Below, piece after piece: positions 17,484-25,943 of a stretch of DNA of 64,000 nucleotides. The notes under the pieces are model-generated. The model had not been told where the DNA came from. It ran no database searches and saw only the letters and a program-made list of their open reading frames with translations. Made by a program: the position numbers and the translations under genes. Numbering within the stretch: position 1 is the first letter of the stretch; each line of letters begins with the position of its first letter. Origin of the DNA: Breoghania sp037026715 (GTDB lineage: Bacteria; Pseudomonadota; Alphaproteobacteria; Rhizobiales; Stappiaceae); NCBI RefSeq assembly GCF_037026715.1, contig NZ_JBANCG010000003.1, positions 496,001 through 560,000 on the forward strand, in the 5' to 3' direction.

Positions 17484-18779
17484 TCACAGATCCGTTGCCA
17501 GACGGAAGCCGGCGAACTGCCAGCGTGCGTCGGTGGGGAAGAAGTTGCGGTAACTGATGCGGTCGTGTCCGGCGGGCGTCGCACAGGAGCGCCCACGAAG
17601 CACCATCTGGTTGATCATGAACTTGCCGTTGTATTCGCCGATGGCCCCTTCCGGCGGGCGGTAGCCGGGATAGGGCGAATAGGGGCTCATGGTCCATTCC
17701 CAGACATCCTGGCGCATGCCCGGTCGCAGCCGTTCGGGATGCGGCCGGGGGCCGTCGGGAAGGGCGTCGCCTGCGGGAAAAGTCGCTGCCGCGAGCTCCC
17801 ATTCGAACTCGCTCGGCAACCGGTGTCCCGCCCATTGCGCATAGGCGGCGGCCTCGAACCAGCTGACATGGCAGACCGGCTCGCAAGGATCGACGGGCCT
17901 GCGTCCGTGCAGCGTGTAGACTGACCAGCCGTCGTCCTCCCGGCGCCAGTAGGCCGGCGCTTCCCAGCCGAGCCGGTTGACGGTCGCCCAGCCTTCCGAC
18001 AGCCACAGCTCGTGCCGGCGGTAGCCGCCGTCCTCGATGAAGGCCATGAACTCGCCGTTGCTCACCGGCCGGTCGGCGATGGCGACGTTGCGGATCAGCG
18101 CCTCGTGGCGGGGCAGTTCGTTGTCGAAGCAGAAAGGCAAGGCCTCCTCTCCGCGCCGCCAGCCGATCTCGTGGAGGCCGGCCTCTAGCGGCTGCCATTG
18201 GAGCGGGGCAAGGGCGGGAGCGGGATCTGCCGTCCTGTCGTGTTCGGTGTAGACCGGGTCGAGCGGCGAGAGCGAAAAGGCGTGCTTGATGTCGGTGAGC
18301 AGCAGTTCCTGGTGCTGTTGCTCGTGATGCAGACCCATGACGACGAGATCGGCGACCTTGCGCTCGCAGCGCTTGATGAGCGCGTGCATCGCCAGGTCCA
18401 CATGGGCGCGATAATCGGTGATGGTGGCCACCCCCGGGCGGCTGAGCAGCCCGCGCGAGGGACGCGGATGGCGCGGCCCCACGGCTTCGTAATAGGAATT
18501 GAAGACATAGCCGAAGGTTTCGTCGAAGACCTTGTAGCCTGGCAGATGCGGCGTCAGCAGGAAGGTTTCGAAGAACCAGGTCGTGTGGGCACGGTGCCAT
18601 TTGGTGGGGCTGGCATCGGGCATCGACTGCAGGGTCTGGTCTTCCGGCGAGAGCGGCGCGGCGAGCGCTTCGGTGTCGCCGCGAACGCGGGCATAGAGCG
18701 TGTCGAGCCGCCCGCGCCATTCGGCTGCGGCGTTGCGGGCGACGGGTTCGCCCGTCGGCTTTTCCTTCAGATCGAGCAT
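17484..18779 (-). CDS. egtB: EgtB-type iron-dependent sulfoxide synthase (ergothioneine biosynthesis)
   Basis: EgtB joins hercynine to a thiol (cysteine or gamma-glutamylcysteine) with O2 on a non-heme iron. The N-terminal DinB-like domain has WHRAHTTWFFET (61-72) and the iron motif HHEQQHQE (151-158). The C-terminal half is an FGE-sulfatase domain with PVSNGEFMAFIEDGGY and a WEWTMSPYSPYPGYR segment. The start at 18779 has GGGAGG 7 nt upstream, giving 431 residues. EgtA, EgtC and EgtE are not in the window, so the thiol donor and the lyase must be inferred or lie elsewhere. Confidence 0.93.
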   Translation of the reverse strand: MLDLKEKPTGEPVARNAAAEWRGRLDTLYARVRGDTEALAAPLSPEDQTLQSMPDASPTKWHRAHTTWFFETFLLTPHLPGYKVFDETFGYVFNSYYEAVGPRHPRPSRGLLSRPGVATITDYRAHVDLAMHALIKRCERKVADLVVMGLHHEQQHQELLLTDIKHAFSLSPLDPVYTEHDRTADPAPALAPLQWQPLEAGLHEIGWRRGEEALPFCFDNELPRHEALIRNVAIADRPVSNGEFMAFIEDGGYRRHELWLSEGWATVNRLGWEAPAYWRREDDGWSVYTLHGRRPVDPCEPVCHVSWFEAAAYAQWAGHRLPSEFEWELAAATFPAGDALPDGPRPHPERLRPGMRQDVWEWTMSPYSPYPGYRPPEGAIGEYNGKFMINQMVLRGRSCATPAGHDRISYRNFFPTDARWQFAGFRLATDL

Positions 18780-19364
18780 GGAAGCCTCCCTTTCCTGGCC
18801 GGCCTCGGTCCCGCCGGTCTTTCGAGTTCTCCGTATACGCAGGGCGTTTCGCGTCCGGACGGCAGCGTCGCGATCTGCATGAAAATGTTGCCTCATAAAT
18901 TAGTACCGCACGTCGATTTGACGAGACTGTGATGGCCCGCGTCGCAAATCGTGCGGCGCTGCGATGCCCATCCGGAATTGCCAGGCGGGCCGACATAAAC
19001 GCGGCAGCGGCGAATTGGATCCCGAACCCGGCCGGGCGCGCGCCCGCGCTCGAAAGCGCGCCGGGCGCGATCCTCTGCGAGGGGCTGTTTCACGGTTCGC
19101 TCGACGCATCGATCGTAAAGAAAACTTGTGTTTGCGGAAAGTTCTCTTGCTTGGTCGAAAAAGACAGGCGGCGAGGTATCCGTGCGATTCCCAAGATTGA
19201 AGGCGTCGCTGCTCCGGATTATAACATTACGACAAATTACAGGGTTCAAACGTCTTCAAAATGACAGCCCCGGGACAGGGGGCGATGCGCGGAGATTGCA
19301 AACGCCGGACCGGTTGCCGAGATGTCGGCAGGTTCTTCAATTGCCCGATCTTCATGAGGGGATG
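18780..19364. other. long non-coding stretch upstream of egtB
   Basis: Together with the next two features this forms an 830-bp gap between divergent genes. No open frame here looks like a protein. A GC-rich inverted block lies near 19033-19070, and an AT-richer stretch follows at about 19115-19260 that may hold promoters. No convincing operator was found. Confidence 0.4.
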
Positions 19365-19434
19365 AGGGGCTGCGGACAGGCCGGAGGCGAAGTGGGCTGG
19401 TACCGGCGCTAGCCGGAGCGGCAACGCAGCCCCT
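19365..19434 (+). ncRNA. candidate structured RNA or leader upstream of the PaaK-like gene
   Basis: Perfect 10-bp arms, AGGGGCTGCG (19365-19374) and CGCAGCCCCT (19425-19434), close a 50-nt interior. That interior itself contains the hairpin CCGGC-GCTA-GCCGG (19403-19416). The element ends about 175 bp before the ATG at 19610. I could not match it to a riboswitch class, 4.5S RNA or RNase P. The strand is assigned from the downstream gene only; the palindrome would also fold on the other strand. Confidence 0.3.
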
Positions 19435-19609
19435 GCACGAGGTGATGATCAAGTCTCTACGGGGCGCCAGTTTGCGAGTATCATGCTCCTGTCGTGCCCC
19501 GGGGGATGTGAACCGGCGACTGCGGCAGGAATGGCGGCTGCACCGCGATGCGGGGGCCGGGAGTGGCGGCCGGCATGGGGCCGGTCGACTGGCAGTGAAG
19601 GCGAATGCG

Positions 19610-20977
19610 ATGGCCGACACGTTGTTTCTCGATGACTGGGACGCATTGACCCGCGAACGCGACGCGCGGTTTTCGGCGACCCTGGATCGCGTCTTCGCCT
19701 ACCACCCGTTCTACAAGGACCTTCTCACGCGCGCGCGGCTCCGGCGGCGCGATATCTCCGGCGTCGCCGATCTCTCCAAGCTGCCGGTGACGACAAGGAA
19801 GGACTATCTGGCCAATCCGGCCGGTTTCGTCCTCGCCTGGCCGGAAGCCGCGACGGCGGACGAAAGCATCGTTTGGGATGTGATGCACACGGCCCAGGCG
19901 GCCGGGGCGCCGGCGCCGTTCGTCTCCACGTCCTATGATTTCGTCAACATTCTGGCACTCAACCGAAACATGCTGCGGCTGCGTGGGACGGAACAGTCCG
20001 ACAGCATTCTCAACCTTTTTCCGCTGACACGACACCCCAACGGAGCCTTCACCCGGGCCATGAATGCGGCTTCGGCCTACAATATTCCGGTCATCGCCGC
20101 GATGCCGGGGGCGCCCAACGCGCGCCAGCCCGATATCGGCAACCCGCTGGAGGAGGTGGTGGCGATCGCCGCGCGCTCCAGGGCGACCGTTCTGTGGGGG
20201 GTGTCGTCCTACGTCCGCAAGGTTGTGGCAAGGGCGGAGGAACTCGGCGTGGAGCTGCCCCATGTGCGGCTGGTCTTCGCCGCGGGCGATGGCCTCGGCG
20301 CGGCGGCGCGCGACGACCTGATCGCCCGGCTGAAGCGGCTGGGGGCGAATGATCCGAAGATCAGCGTTTCCTACGATGCCAGCGAAATGCAGGGTGGCAT
20401 GGTGGAATGCGTGCCCGGTGCGGGCTTCCACAATCCCGCGCCTGACCAGTTCTGCTTCGAGGCAGTGGACCCGGACAGTCACAAGCCCGTGCCGGATGGG
20501 GCCGAGGGGCTTCTTCTTCTCACCCATCTCGACCGGCGCGGCACGGTGATGCTGCGTTATGCGCTGGGCGACATGGCCAGACTGACGCGCGAGCGCTGTC
20601 CTCATTGCGGCGCCCTGACCGAAAGGCTCGTCAGCATGCCGCGCCGCACGGACGGTTTCGTCAAGATCCGGGGCAAGCTTGTGGATCCGCAGGTGCTCAG
20701 CGACGCGCTGGCCGGAGAGGCGGCCGTCGCGGACTTTCAGGCGCTGGTGGAGAAGGAGGAGGAGGGCGACGTGCTGTCGCGCGACCGGCTGCGCATCAAG
20801 ATCGCGCCGACGGGTGAGCCCGACGAAACCCTCTCCCGCCGACTGGCCGAGCGCGTGCGAACCGCGATCGGCATTCGGCCGGTGATCGAGTTGACGACGG
20901 CGGAGGATCCGGTGCTCGCCGGACGCGGATGGACCACGCGTCCTCTGGTCGATCTCAGAAAGAAGAAGCGCCGCTAG
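19610..20977 (+). CDS. PaaK-like acyl-CoA ligase-family protein with degenerate ATP motif
   Basis: A 455-residue protein of the phenylacetate-CoA ligase branch of adenylate-forming enzymes. Recognisable parts are an N-terminal RDARFSATLDRVFAYHPFYKDL, a YDASEMQGGMVECVPG segment matching the A5 region, a MLRYALGDMARL segment and a Cys pair CPHCG. The P-loop that should read like SSGTTGKP is HTAQAAGAPAP. The C-terminal GKAKRV-like tail with the catalytic Lys reads GRGWTTRPLVDL. Two ATP-handling motifs are thus altered, and activity as a normal CoA ligase is doubtful. The start at 19610 gives family-like length. It converges with the RquA-like gene. Confidence 0.7.
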   Translation: MADTLFLDDWDALTRERDARFSATLDRVFAYHPFYKDLLTRARLRRRDISGVADLSKLPVTTRKDYLANPAGFVLAWPEAATADESIVWDVMHTAQAAGAPAPFVSTSYDFVNILALNRNMLRLRGTEQSDSILNLFPLTRHPNGAFTRAMNAASAYNIPVIAAMPGAPNARQPDIGNPLEEVVAIAARSRATVLWGVSSYVRKVVARAEELGVELPHVRLVFAAGDGLGAAARDDLIARLKRLGANDPKISVSYDASEMQGGMVECVPGAGFHNPAPDQFCFEAVDPDSHKPVPDGAEGLLLLTHLDRRGTVMLRYALGDMARLTRERCPHCGALTERLVSMPRRTDGFVKIRGKLVDPQVLSDALAGEAAVADFQALVEKEEEGDVLSRDRLRIKIAPTGEPDETLSRRLAERVRTAIGIRPVIELTTAEDPVLAGRGWTTRPLVDLRKKKRR

Positions 20978-21073
20978 GGCAACTCGCGGTTGGATGGGCG
21001 CCAGCCGAAATGCCAGCCATGCGGACAATGCGGGAAAGGCGATCCGTTTCCGGGTCACCTGTATGCCGGCCAC

Positions 21074-21802
21074 CTATTTTCGGACAGCGACGACCTTCTG
21101 GTAGAGCCCGCCGAAAAATGTCCGCTTCGTCCAGGTAAAGCTGTCTGGGGCGCTAGCGAAGTTGCGGATCTCGGAGGCGCAAAGGGACGGCGCCAACGGT
21201 TCAAGATAGCGGAACACGAACCACATGATCGGGCCCATCGGGTGGAAACGGTGCCACCGGTGGTAGTCGACGAAGACGACCTTGCCGCCCGGCTTCACGG
21301 CGGCGAGCACGTTGTCGACGATCCTGTGCTTGTAGTCGTCCGGGACCTCGTGCAGCAGGAAGAAGCAGCACACGCCGTCGTGCTGGCGGCCGAAAGGACG
21401 TGAGGCATCGGCGTGGACGACGGTGGCGTTGGCGTGGCCGGCGAGCTTGGTTCGGGCGCGAGCGACCTGGATAGGCGTGACGTCGCGGACCTCCAGGTGC
21501 CCTTCCGGTCCGACCCGTTCGGCGAGCTGGGCGCAGAGACGCCCGTAGACATGGGCCGGCTGCAGCAGGTTCTGTCCGGGCGAAAATTCCTCGACGGCGG
21601 TGTTCACCAGCCTGTTGGCATTGCCCCAGAGAATCGTCTGGACGACGATCTGGCGGTCGAGCAGGGGCACGAGGCGGGGATTGATGTAGGCCCAGTCGTA
21701 GATTTCCCGCATGTATTCGGGCACTGGCGGCGAGGAAATCGATGGCCCGGCGGCAGTTTCCTGGCCAATCGGGCAGGAGGCATCTTCGAGTATGTCAGAC
21801 AT
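21074..21802 (-). CDS. rquA: RquA-like SAM methyltransferase (rhodoquinone biosynthesis)
   Basis: A 242-residue class I methyltransferase-fold protein. From memory of the RquA family, several segments fit: PPVPEYMREIYDWAYINP, then VVQTILWGNANRLVN, VYGRLCAQLAERVG in the SAM region, CCFFLLHEVPDDYK, KVVFVDYHRWHRFHP and the C-terminal TFFGGLYQKVVA. RquA converts ubiquinone to rhodoquinone, which lets fumarate reductase run under low oxygen. The start at 21802 has AGAGGA about 9 nt upstream. It is a single gene. A non-RquA ubiquinone/menaquinone-type methyltransferase remains possible; an alignment over the quinone-pocket residues would settle it. Confidence 0.65.
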   Translation of the reverse strand: MSDILEDASCPIGQETAAGPSISSPPVPEYMREIYDWAYINPRLVPLLDRQIVVQTILWGNANRLVNTAVEEFSPGQNLLQPAHVYGRLCAQLAERVGPEGHLEVRDVTPIQVARARTKLAGHANATVVHADASRPFGRQHDGVCCFFLLHEVPDDYKHRIVDNVLAAVKPGGKVVFVDYHRWHRFHPMGPIMWFVFRYLEPLAPSLCASEIRNFASAPDSFTWTKRTFFGGLYQKVVAVRK

Positions 21803-22118
21803 TCGGAACAATCCTCTGGCAGGGCGTCCGGCGCGGTGAGGGGGCATGAGGTGCCACGGCATTGCGGCAGTGCCACGACAATGCGACCGGCTTGGTTCCT
21901 CCCAGAACCTCACACCCACCGCAGCAACCTTCAGGTGCAGCGAAGCGGATGCGGTTTGCAATCCGTGCATGCGCGGACGATGATTTTCCCCGACCGGGCC
22001 GGAGCGGACCAGAGATATATTGTCTCGTGCGCCAACACGTCCGGGTCTCGGGCCGGGAATGGCGGAACAAGCCGGCCGAGATCCCGACCGGGAGGTGGGC
22101 TATGCCGGGGAAAAGAGA
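21803..22118. other. intergenic region upstream of the RquA-like gene
   Basis: About 315 bp with no credible gene. It must hold the promoter of the minus-strand methyltransferase gene and the 3' end of the GGDEF-EAL gene. No clear operator or terminator was seen. Confidence 0.45.
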
Positions 22119-24647
22119 TCAGATCGCCGCGACGCGGTCCGGATCTGTCTCCTTGGCCGTGCCGGAAGCGATTTGCCGGAAGACATGCTTCAGGATTTCG
22201 TCGACGTCCCGCGCGGGGAGCGGGCGGCTGAAGAGATAGCCCTGCACCTGGGTGCAGCCCTCGCTGCGCAGGTGTTCCAGCTGCTCTTCGGTCTCCACCC
22301 CTTCCGCCGTGGTGTCGATCGACAGGCTGCGACCGAGGCCGGTCAGGGCCCGCACGATCGCGCCAGCCTCGGGGCGCTCGGACAGCGTGCGGACGAAGGA
22401 CTGGTCGATCTTGATCTTGTCGAAGGGGAATTTCTGCAGGTAGCTGAGGGATGAGTAGCCCGTGCCGAAATCATCCATCGCGATCTGGATGCCCAGGGCC
22501 TTCAGGTCTCTGAGGGCCTCCATATTGGCCTCGCTGTCCTGCAGCAGCACCGATTCGGTGATCTCCAGTTCCACCCGTTGCGGAGCGATGCCGGAGACCT
22601 GCAGCGCATGCGCGACGGCGCCGACCACTCGGTTGTTTCGGAACTGGACGGGCGAGAGGTTGATCGCGATCTTGACCTCCTCGGGCCAGTGGACCGCCTC
22701 GCGGCAGGCCTCCTCCAGAACCCACGCGCCGATGTCGACGATGAGGCCGATCTCCTCCGACAGCGGGATGAACTCCGCGGGCGAAACCAGCCCGCGCGTG
22801 GGGTGATGCCAGCGCAGCAGGGCTTCGAAAGCGCAGACCTTGCCGCTTTCGAGGTTCACGAGCGGCTGATAGTGGAGCTCGAATTCCCGTGCCTTCAGTG
22901 CGTGGCGCAGGTCCAGTTCCATCGTCCGGCGCGCCTGCAGGCGGGCATCCATGTCCGGCTCGAAGAAGCGGAAGATGCTGCGGCCGTCGTTCTTGGAGCG
23001 GTAGAGCGCCATGTCGGCGTTCTTGAGAAGATGGTCAGGCTCCACGCCGTCGGCCGGCGCAAGCGCGATGCCGATGCTGGTACCGATGACGACGTGATGG
23101 CCGTCGATCTGATAGGGCTGGCCGATATGGTCGATCAGCCTCGCCGCCAGGGCGCTCGCCTCGATCGGACTGCCCATGTCGGTCTGGATGATCGCGAACT
23201 CGTCGCCGCCAAGACGCGCCACGAAATCCGTCTCGCGCAAGGTGCTCTTGAAACGGGAGGCGACCGCCTGCAAGAGCTTGTCGCCGACGGGATGGCCGAG
23301 CGTGTCGTTGACCTCCTTGAAATGGTCGAGGTCGAGGCAGAGCACGGCCACGAGACGGTCGTTTCGCTGGGCCCGCCGCAGCGCTTCCTGCAACCGCTCG
23401 CGGAAAAGCACGCGGTTGGGCAGGTCCGTCAGCGCGTCGTGATGGGCCATGTGCGCGACGCGGGCTTCCGCCTTGCGCCGCTCCGTCACGTCGACGACGG
23501 AGATCACGAAATTCTGGCGTCCGTCCATGTCCATCCGGCGAACGTAAGGGTAGACCTCCATCTCGCTGCCGTCGGCGCGCACATGGTGCCAGACGTCCTG
23601 TCCCTGATAGGGATGGTCCAACTCATGCAGGAAGTTGGCGAAATCCAGCCGGTTCGTCGCACTGAGGATTTCCAGAACCGTCATCCGCAGGAAAGCCTCA
23701 CGGCTGTGTCCATAGTGACGCACGGCGGCATCGTTGACGTGCAGGATCCTGAGCGTGTCGCTCGCCACGAGCCAGGTCGGGATGGGGTTGCCCTCGAAAA
23801 GCAGACGGAAGGACCGCTCGCGCTCCTTGATCTCGGCAATGTCGGTGAGGGTGACCGAGATAAGCTCACCCATCGGCGAGGCGGATACCTTGAAGTGCCG
23901 AAGACCGTGCTTGCCGGGGTAAGAGACCTCGAAACTGACGCGTCGCTTCTGTTCCACCCCACGCGCCAGGTTTTCCACGATCTCTGCCTCTTCCAGACGC
24001 AGGCCGAGTTCGGAAAGGCGGGACCATTGCAGACGCTCGGCCGGCATGTCGAGCAGCCGCGATGCGCCCGCATTGAAGGCGACGAACTGGAAATCCACCA
24101 CCTTGTCGCTGGCATTCTTGATCGCCGTCAGTGCGATCATCCCCTCGTCTGTGGCGCCGAACATGGTGTCGAGCACGTCGTACTGCGTGTCGCGCCGGTC
24201 AAGCACGATGATGAACACCGGCGGACCCCAGAGGCTGGAGAGCGGCAGGGCCCACAGGTCGTAGGTCTCGAACTTGCCGTCCTCGACCTGATGCGTTGTC
24301 ACGCGGGCCGGTTCGCAGGTCTGCCGGCTGAATTCGATCGCATCGCGCAGGCTATGAGCGCGGTCGGTCCTCAGGCTCGAGAAGGCGGCTCCGTCGCGCG
24401 AAACACCGCCCCACGCGCAAAATGTCGCACCGACCCGGGCGAGGTTGAGTTCGCCCGACTTGTCCTGGACGACGAGCGCCATGCTGTCGGCGAAATGGCC
24501 GAGATTGCCGAGGGCGACATTCTCGTAAGGCGGAAGTTCCGGAGGCTCCGTGCGTTCGGAGCGCCAGCGCAAAAGCACGAAATCAATGGCGCGGCGCGGG
24601 TTGGAGGAGCCCGGGGCGCAGGGAGACGGGAGCGGCTGAGAACTCAC
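22119..24647 (-). CDS. PAS-PAS-GGDEF-EAL cyclic-di-GMP signalling protein
   Basis: An 842-residue cytoplasmic protein; no membrane span is apparent. After an N-terminal sensory region there are two PAS-like domains (about 150-260 and 275-400). A GGDEF domain follows with the motif RLGGDEF near 476-482 and an inhibitory RxxD site (RETD) five residues before it. The EAL domain has EALLRW near 607, NLSPVQFRN, ELEITES and DDFGTGYSS near 725. All key residues of both catalytic domains are present, so it may both make and break cyclic-di-GMP, with the balance set by PAS ligands that are not known. It is transcribed alone from an AT-rich upstream region. Confidence 0.93.
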   Translation of the reverse strand: MSSQPLPSPCAPGSSNPRRAIDFVLLRWRSERTEPPELPPYENVALGNLGHFADSMALVVQDKSGELNLARVGATFCAWGGVSRDGAAFSSLRTDRAHSLRDAIEFSRQTCEPARVTTHQVEDGKFETYDLWALPLSSLWGPPVFIIVLDRRDTQYDVLDTMFGATDEGMIALTAIKNASDKVVDFQFVAFNAGASRLLDMPAERLQWSRLSELGLRLEEAEIVENLARGVEQKRRVSFEVSYPGKHGLRHFKVSASPMGELISVTLTDIAEIKERERSFRLLFEGNPIPTWLVASDTLRILHVNDAAVRHYGHSREAFLRMTVLEILSATNRLDFANFLHELDHPYQGQDVWHHVRADGSEMEVYPYVRRMDMDGRQNFVISVVDVTERRKAEARVAHMAHHDALTDLPNRVLFRERLQEALRRAQRNDRLVAVLCLDLDHFKEVNDTLGHPVGDKLLQAVASRFKSTLRETDFVARLGGDEFAIIQTDMGSPIEASALAARLIDHIGQPYQIDGHHVVIGTSIGIALAPADGVEPDHLLKNADMALYRSKNDGRSIFRFFEPDMDARLQARRTMELDLRHALKAREFELHYQPLVNLESGKVCAFEALLRWHHPTRGLVSPAEFIPLSEEIGLIVDIGAWVLEEACREAVHWPEEVKIAINLSPVQFRNNRVVGAVAHALQVSGIAPQRVELEITESVLLQDSEANMEALRDLKALGIQIAMDDFGTGYSSLSYLQKFPFDKIKIDQSFVRTLSERPEAGAIVRALTGLGRSLSIDTTAEGVETEEQLEHLRSEGCTQVQGYLFSRPLPARDVDEILKHVFRQIASGTAKETDPDRVAAI

Positions 24648-24910
24648 GATTTCTGCCTCTGACCGACAAAATACAAGGAACGGCGGCGCTGTGGCCGACG
24701 GCCCGTATTTATACGCACAACAGACCTTACGATAATATAAATTACAATGTTAAATAGCTTAAGTTATCCGAGGCTGAAGGGAGCGGTTTTCCTCTCTCGG
24801 ATGCCCGTTTTGTTAGCCGGCCAATTACTCGCAATAGTTGTTGTTCTGAGAATGCGCGCGAAAAGGTCGATGTGCGGTGCGCGCTGTTTTTTGCCCAATG
24901 GAGGCAGGCG

Positions 24911-24933
24911 ACGGGCCGCGTGGAGCGGCCCGT
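24911..24933 (-). terminator. hairpin after the PHP gene
   Basis: Perfect 9-bp arms, ACGGGCCGC / GCGGCCCGT, around a 5-nt loop, 14 bp past the end of the metallohydrolase gene. No T-run follows on the minus strand. It may end the importer operon with help from Rho. The rest of the gap up to 24647 is AT-rich (24690-24760) and probably carries the promoter of the GGDEF-EAL gene. Confidence 0.45.
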
Positions 24934-24946
24934 GCGCAAGTCTTGC

Positions 24947-25852
24947 TCAGAACCAGAAGGGGTTCGTCCAGGCGCGCCGGCCTGTCTCGTCCACCACGAT
25001 AACGCGAATCCAGGGGCTGCCTTCCAGTTTCTCGAGCGGCAGGGTGGCGTGGCTGATTCCGGTGCCGCCGATGAAGCTGTTCTGGTAGCCGCGTCCGTTA
25101 ACGAGGATGCGCACGGCCGGGCTGCATTCAACGCGCAGGCCGTCGTCGGCGATCTCGACGGCGTGAATCTCCGGGCCTTGCGAGGAATAGTAGGTGCCGG
25201 CCTTCAATGAGGCGAGCAGCGCTTCGGGCGTGTTGGCCTCGGCTTTGACCATGACCCAGCCTCCGCCGAAATCGGGCGCCTTGAAGTGGGCGTCGTCGCA
25301 GGCATAGGTGTTGATGCGGTGGCCGCGATCGGCGAGCCCGTCGAGCAGATAGGCGCCGTCGCCACGGTCGTGCATGACCTGGCAGCCGTGGTTGTAGACC
25401 TCCACCGCGTGGGTGTGCTCGACCAGCGTTTCCGCATCGTCCAGCGACAACTGATACCAGGCCGGATGGGCGATGCCGACGAAGGCGCCGGCCTCGTGGG
25501 CGCGGCGGGCGAGTTCGGGGCCGGTTTCCTCCGGTGACGGTGGTGTGAAGTCGAGCGGCAGGCCGGCCGCCACCAGATGCCAGAGTTCGCTCATCTGGGT
25601 GCGCGGGGCATGGATCTCCGCGCCGATGATGGTGGTGAAGCCGTCGCTCCTGAGATCGCGCGTGTCGGTGATGGGAAAGCCGAAACGCTCCATGAAATGA
25701 TCGGTCAGCGACAGGAAGTCGTAGCCGGCGGAGCGGTAGCGGCGGATGACTTCCTCCGGCGGCAGGGCACCATCGGAGCGGGTGGAATGGGTATGGATGT
25801 TGCCTTTGTAGAAGCGGCCGCCCTCGGCGAAGGCGGGGAGCACAGTGGTCAT
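24947..25852 (-). CDS. PHP-domain metallohydrolase (CehA/McbA-like)
   Basis: A 301-residue PHP-fold hydrolase. The metal-binding N-terminal motif is GNIHTHSTRSDG, followed by FLSLTDHF, IIGAEIHAP, GIAHPAW and YACDDAHF; these supply the His/Asp/Glu ligands of a di- or tri-metal site. There is no signal peptide, so it acts in the cytoplasm. Relatives hydrolyse phosphoesters, and CehA-like ones hydrolyse carbamates. It is the last gene of an importer operon of the glycerol-3-phosphate type, so cleaving the imported phosphodiester is the simplest role. The substrate is not shown by the sequence. Confidence 0.85.
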   Translation of the reverse strand: MTTVLPAFAEGGRFYKGNIHTHSTRSDGALPPEEVIRRYRSAGYDFLSLTDHFMERFGFPITDTRDLRSDGFTTIIGAEIHAPRTQMSELWHLVAAGLPLDFTPPSPEETGPELARRAHEAGAFVGIAHPAWYQLSLDDAETLVEHTHAVEVYNHGCQVMHDRGDGAYLLDGLADRGHRINTYACDDAHFKAPDFGGGWVMVKAEANTPEALLASLKAGTYYSSQGPEIHAVEIADDGLRVECSPAVRILVNGRGYQNSFIGGTGISHATLPLEKLEGSPWIRVIVVDETGRRAWTNPFWF

Positions 25853-25897
25853 TTGCGGTGTCCTGAATTGGGCGCGAAGCCGTTGGACGGCAAGGGA

Positions 25898-25928
25898 AGG
25901 TCGCGGCGCGTTGGCGGTGCCGCGACCT
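25898..25928 (-). other. intra-operon stem-loop between binding protein and PHP gene
   Basis: Perfect 10-bp arms AGGTCGCGGC / GCCGCGACCT with an 11-nt loop, located just after the binding-protein stop codon. Stems here often protect the abundant binding-protein mRNA or reduce read-through to the next gene. No T-run is present. Confidence 0.5.
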
Positions 25929-25943
25929 CGATCGTTTGCGGCC

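Noticed and set aside
16507..18996. A single 829-codon minus-strand frame that could suggest an EgtB-EgtD fusion
   Set aside because: Only the part from 17475 down resembles EgtD. The upstream part overlaps egtB in another frame and has no family features.
19376..19402. Resemblance of CAGGCCGGAGGCGAAG to the 4.5S RNA core
   Set aside because: The required GGAAG loop and symmetric AGCAG motif are not present, so it was kept only as an unassigned structured element.
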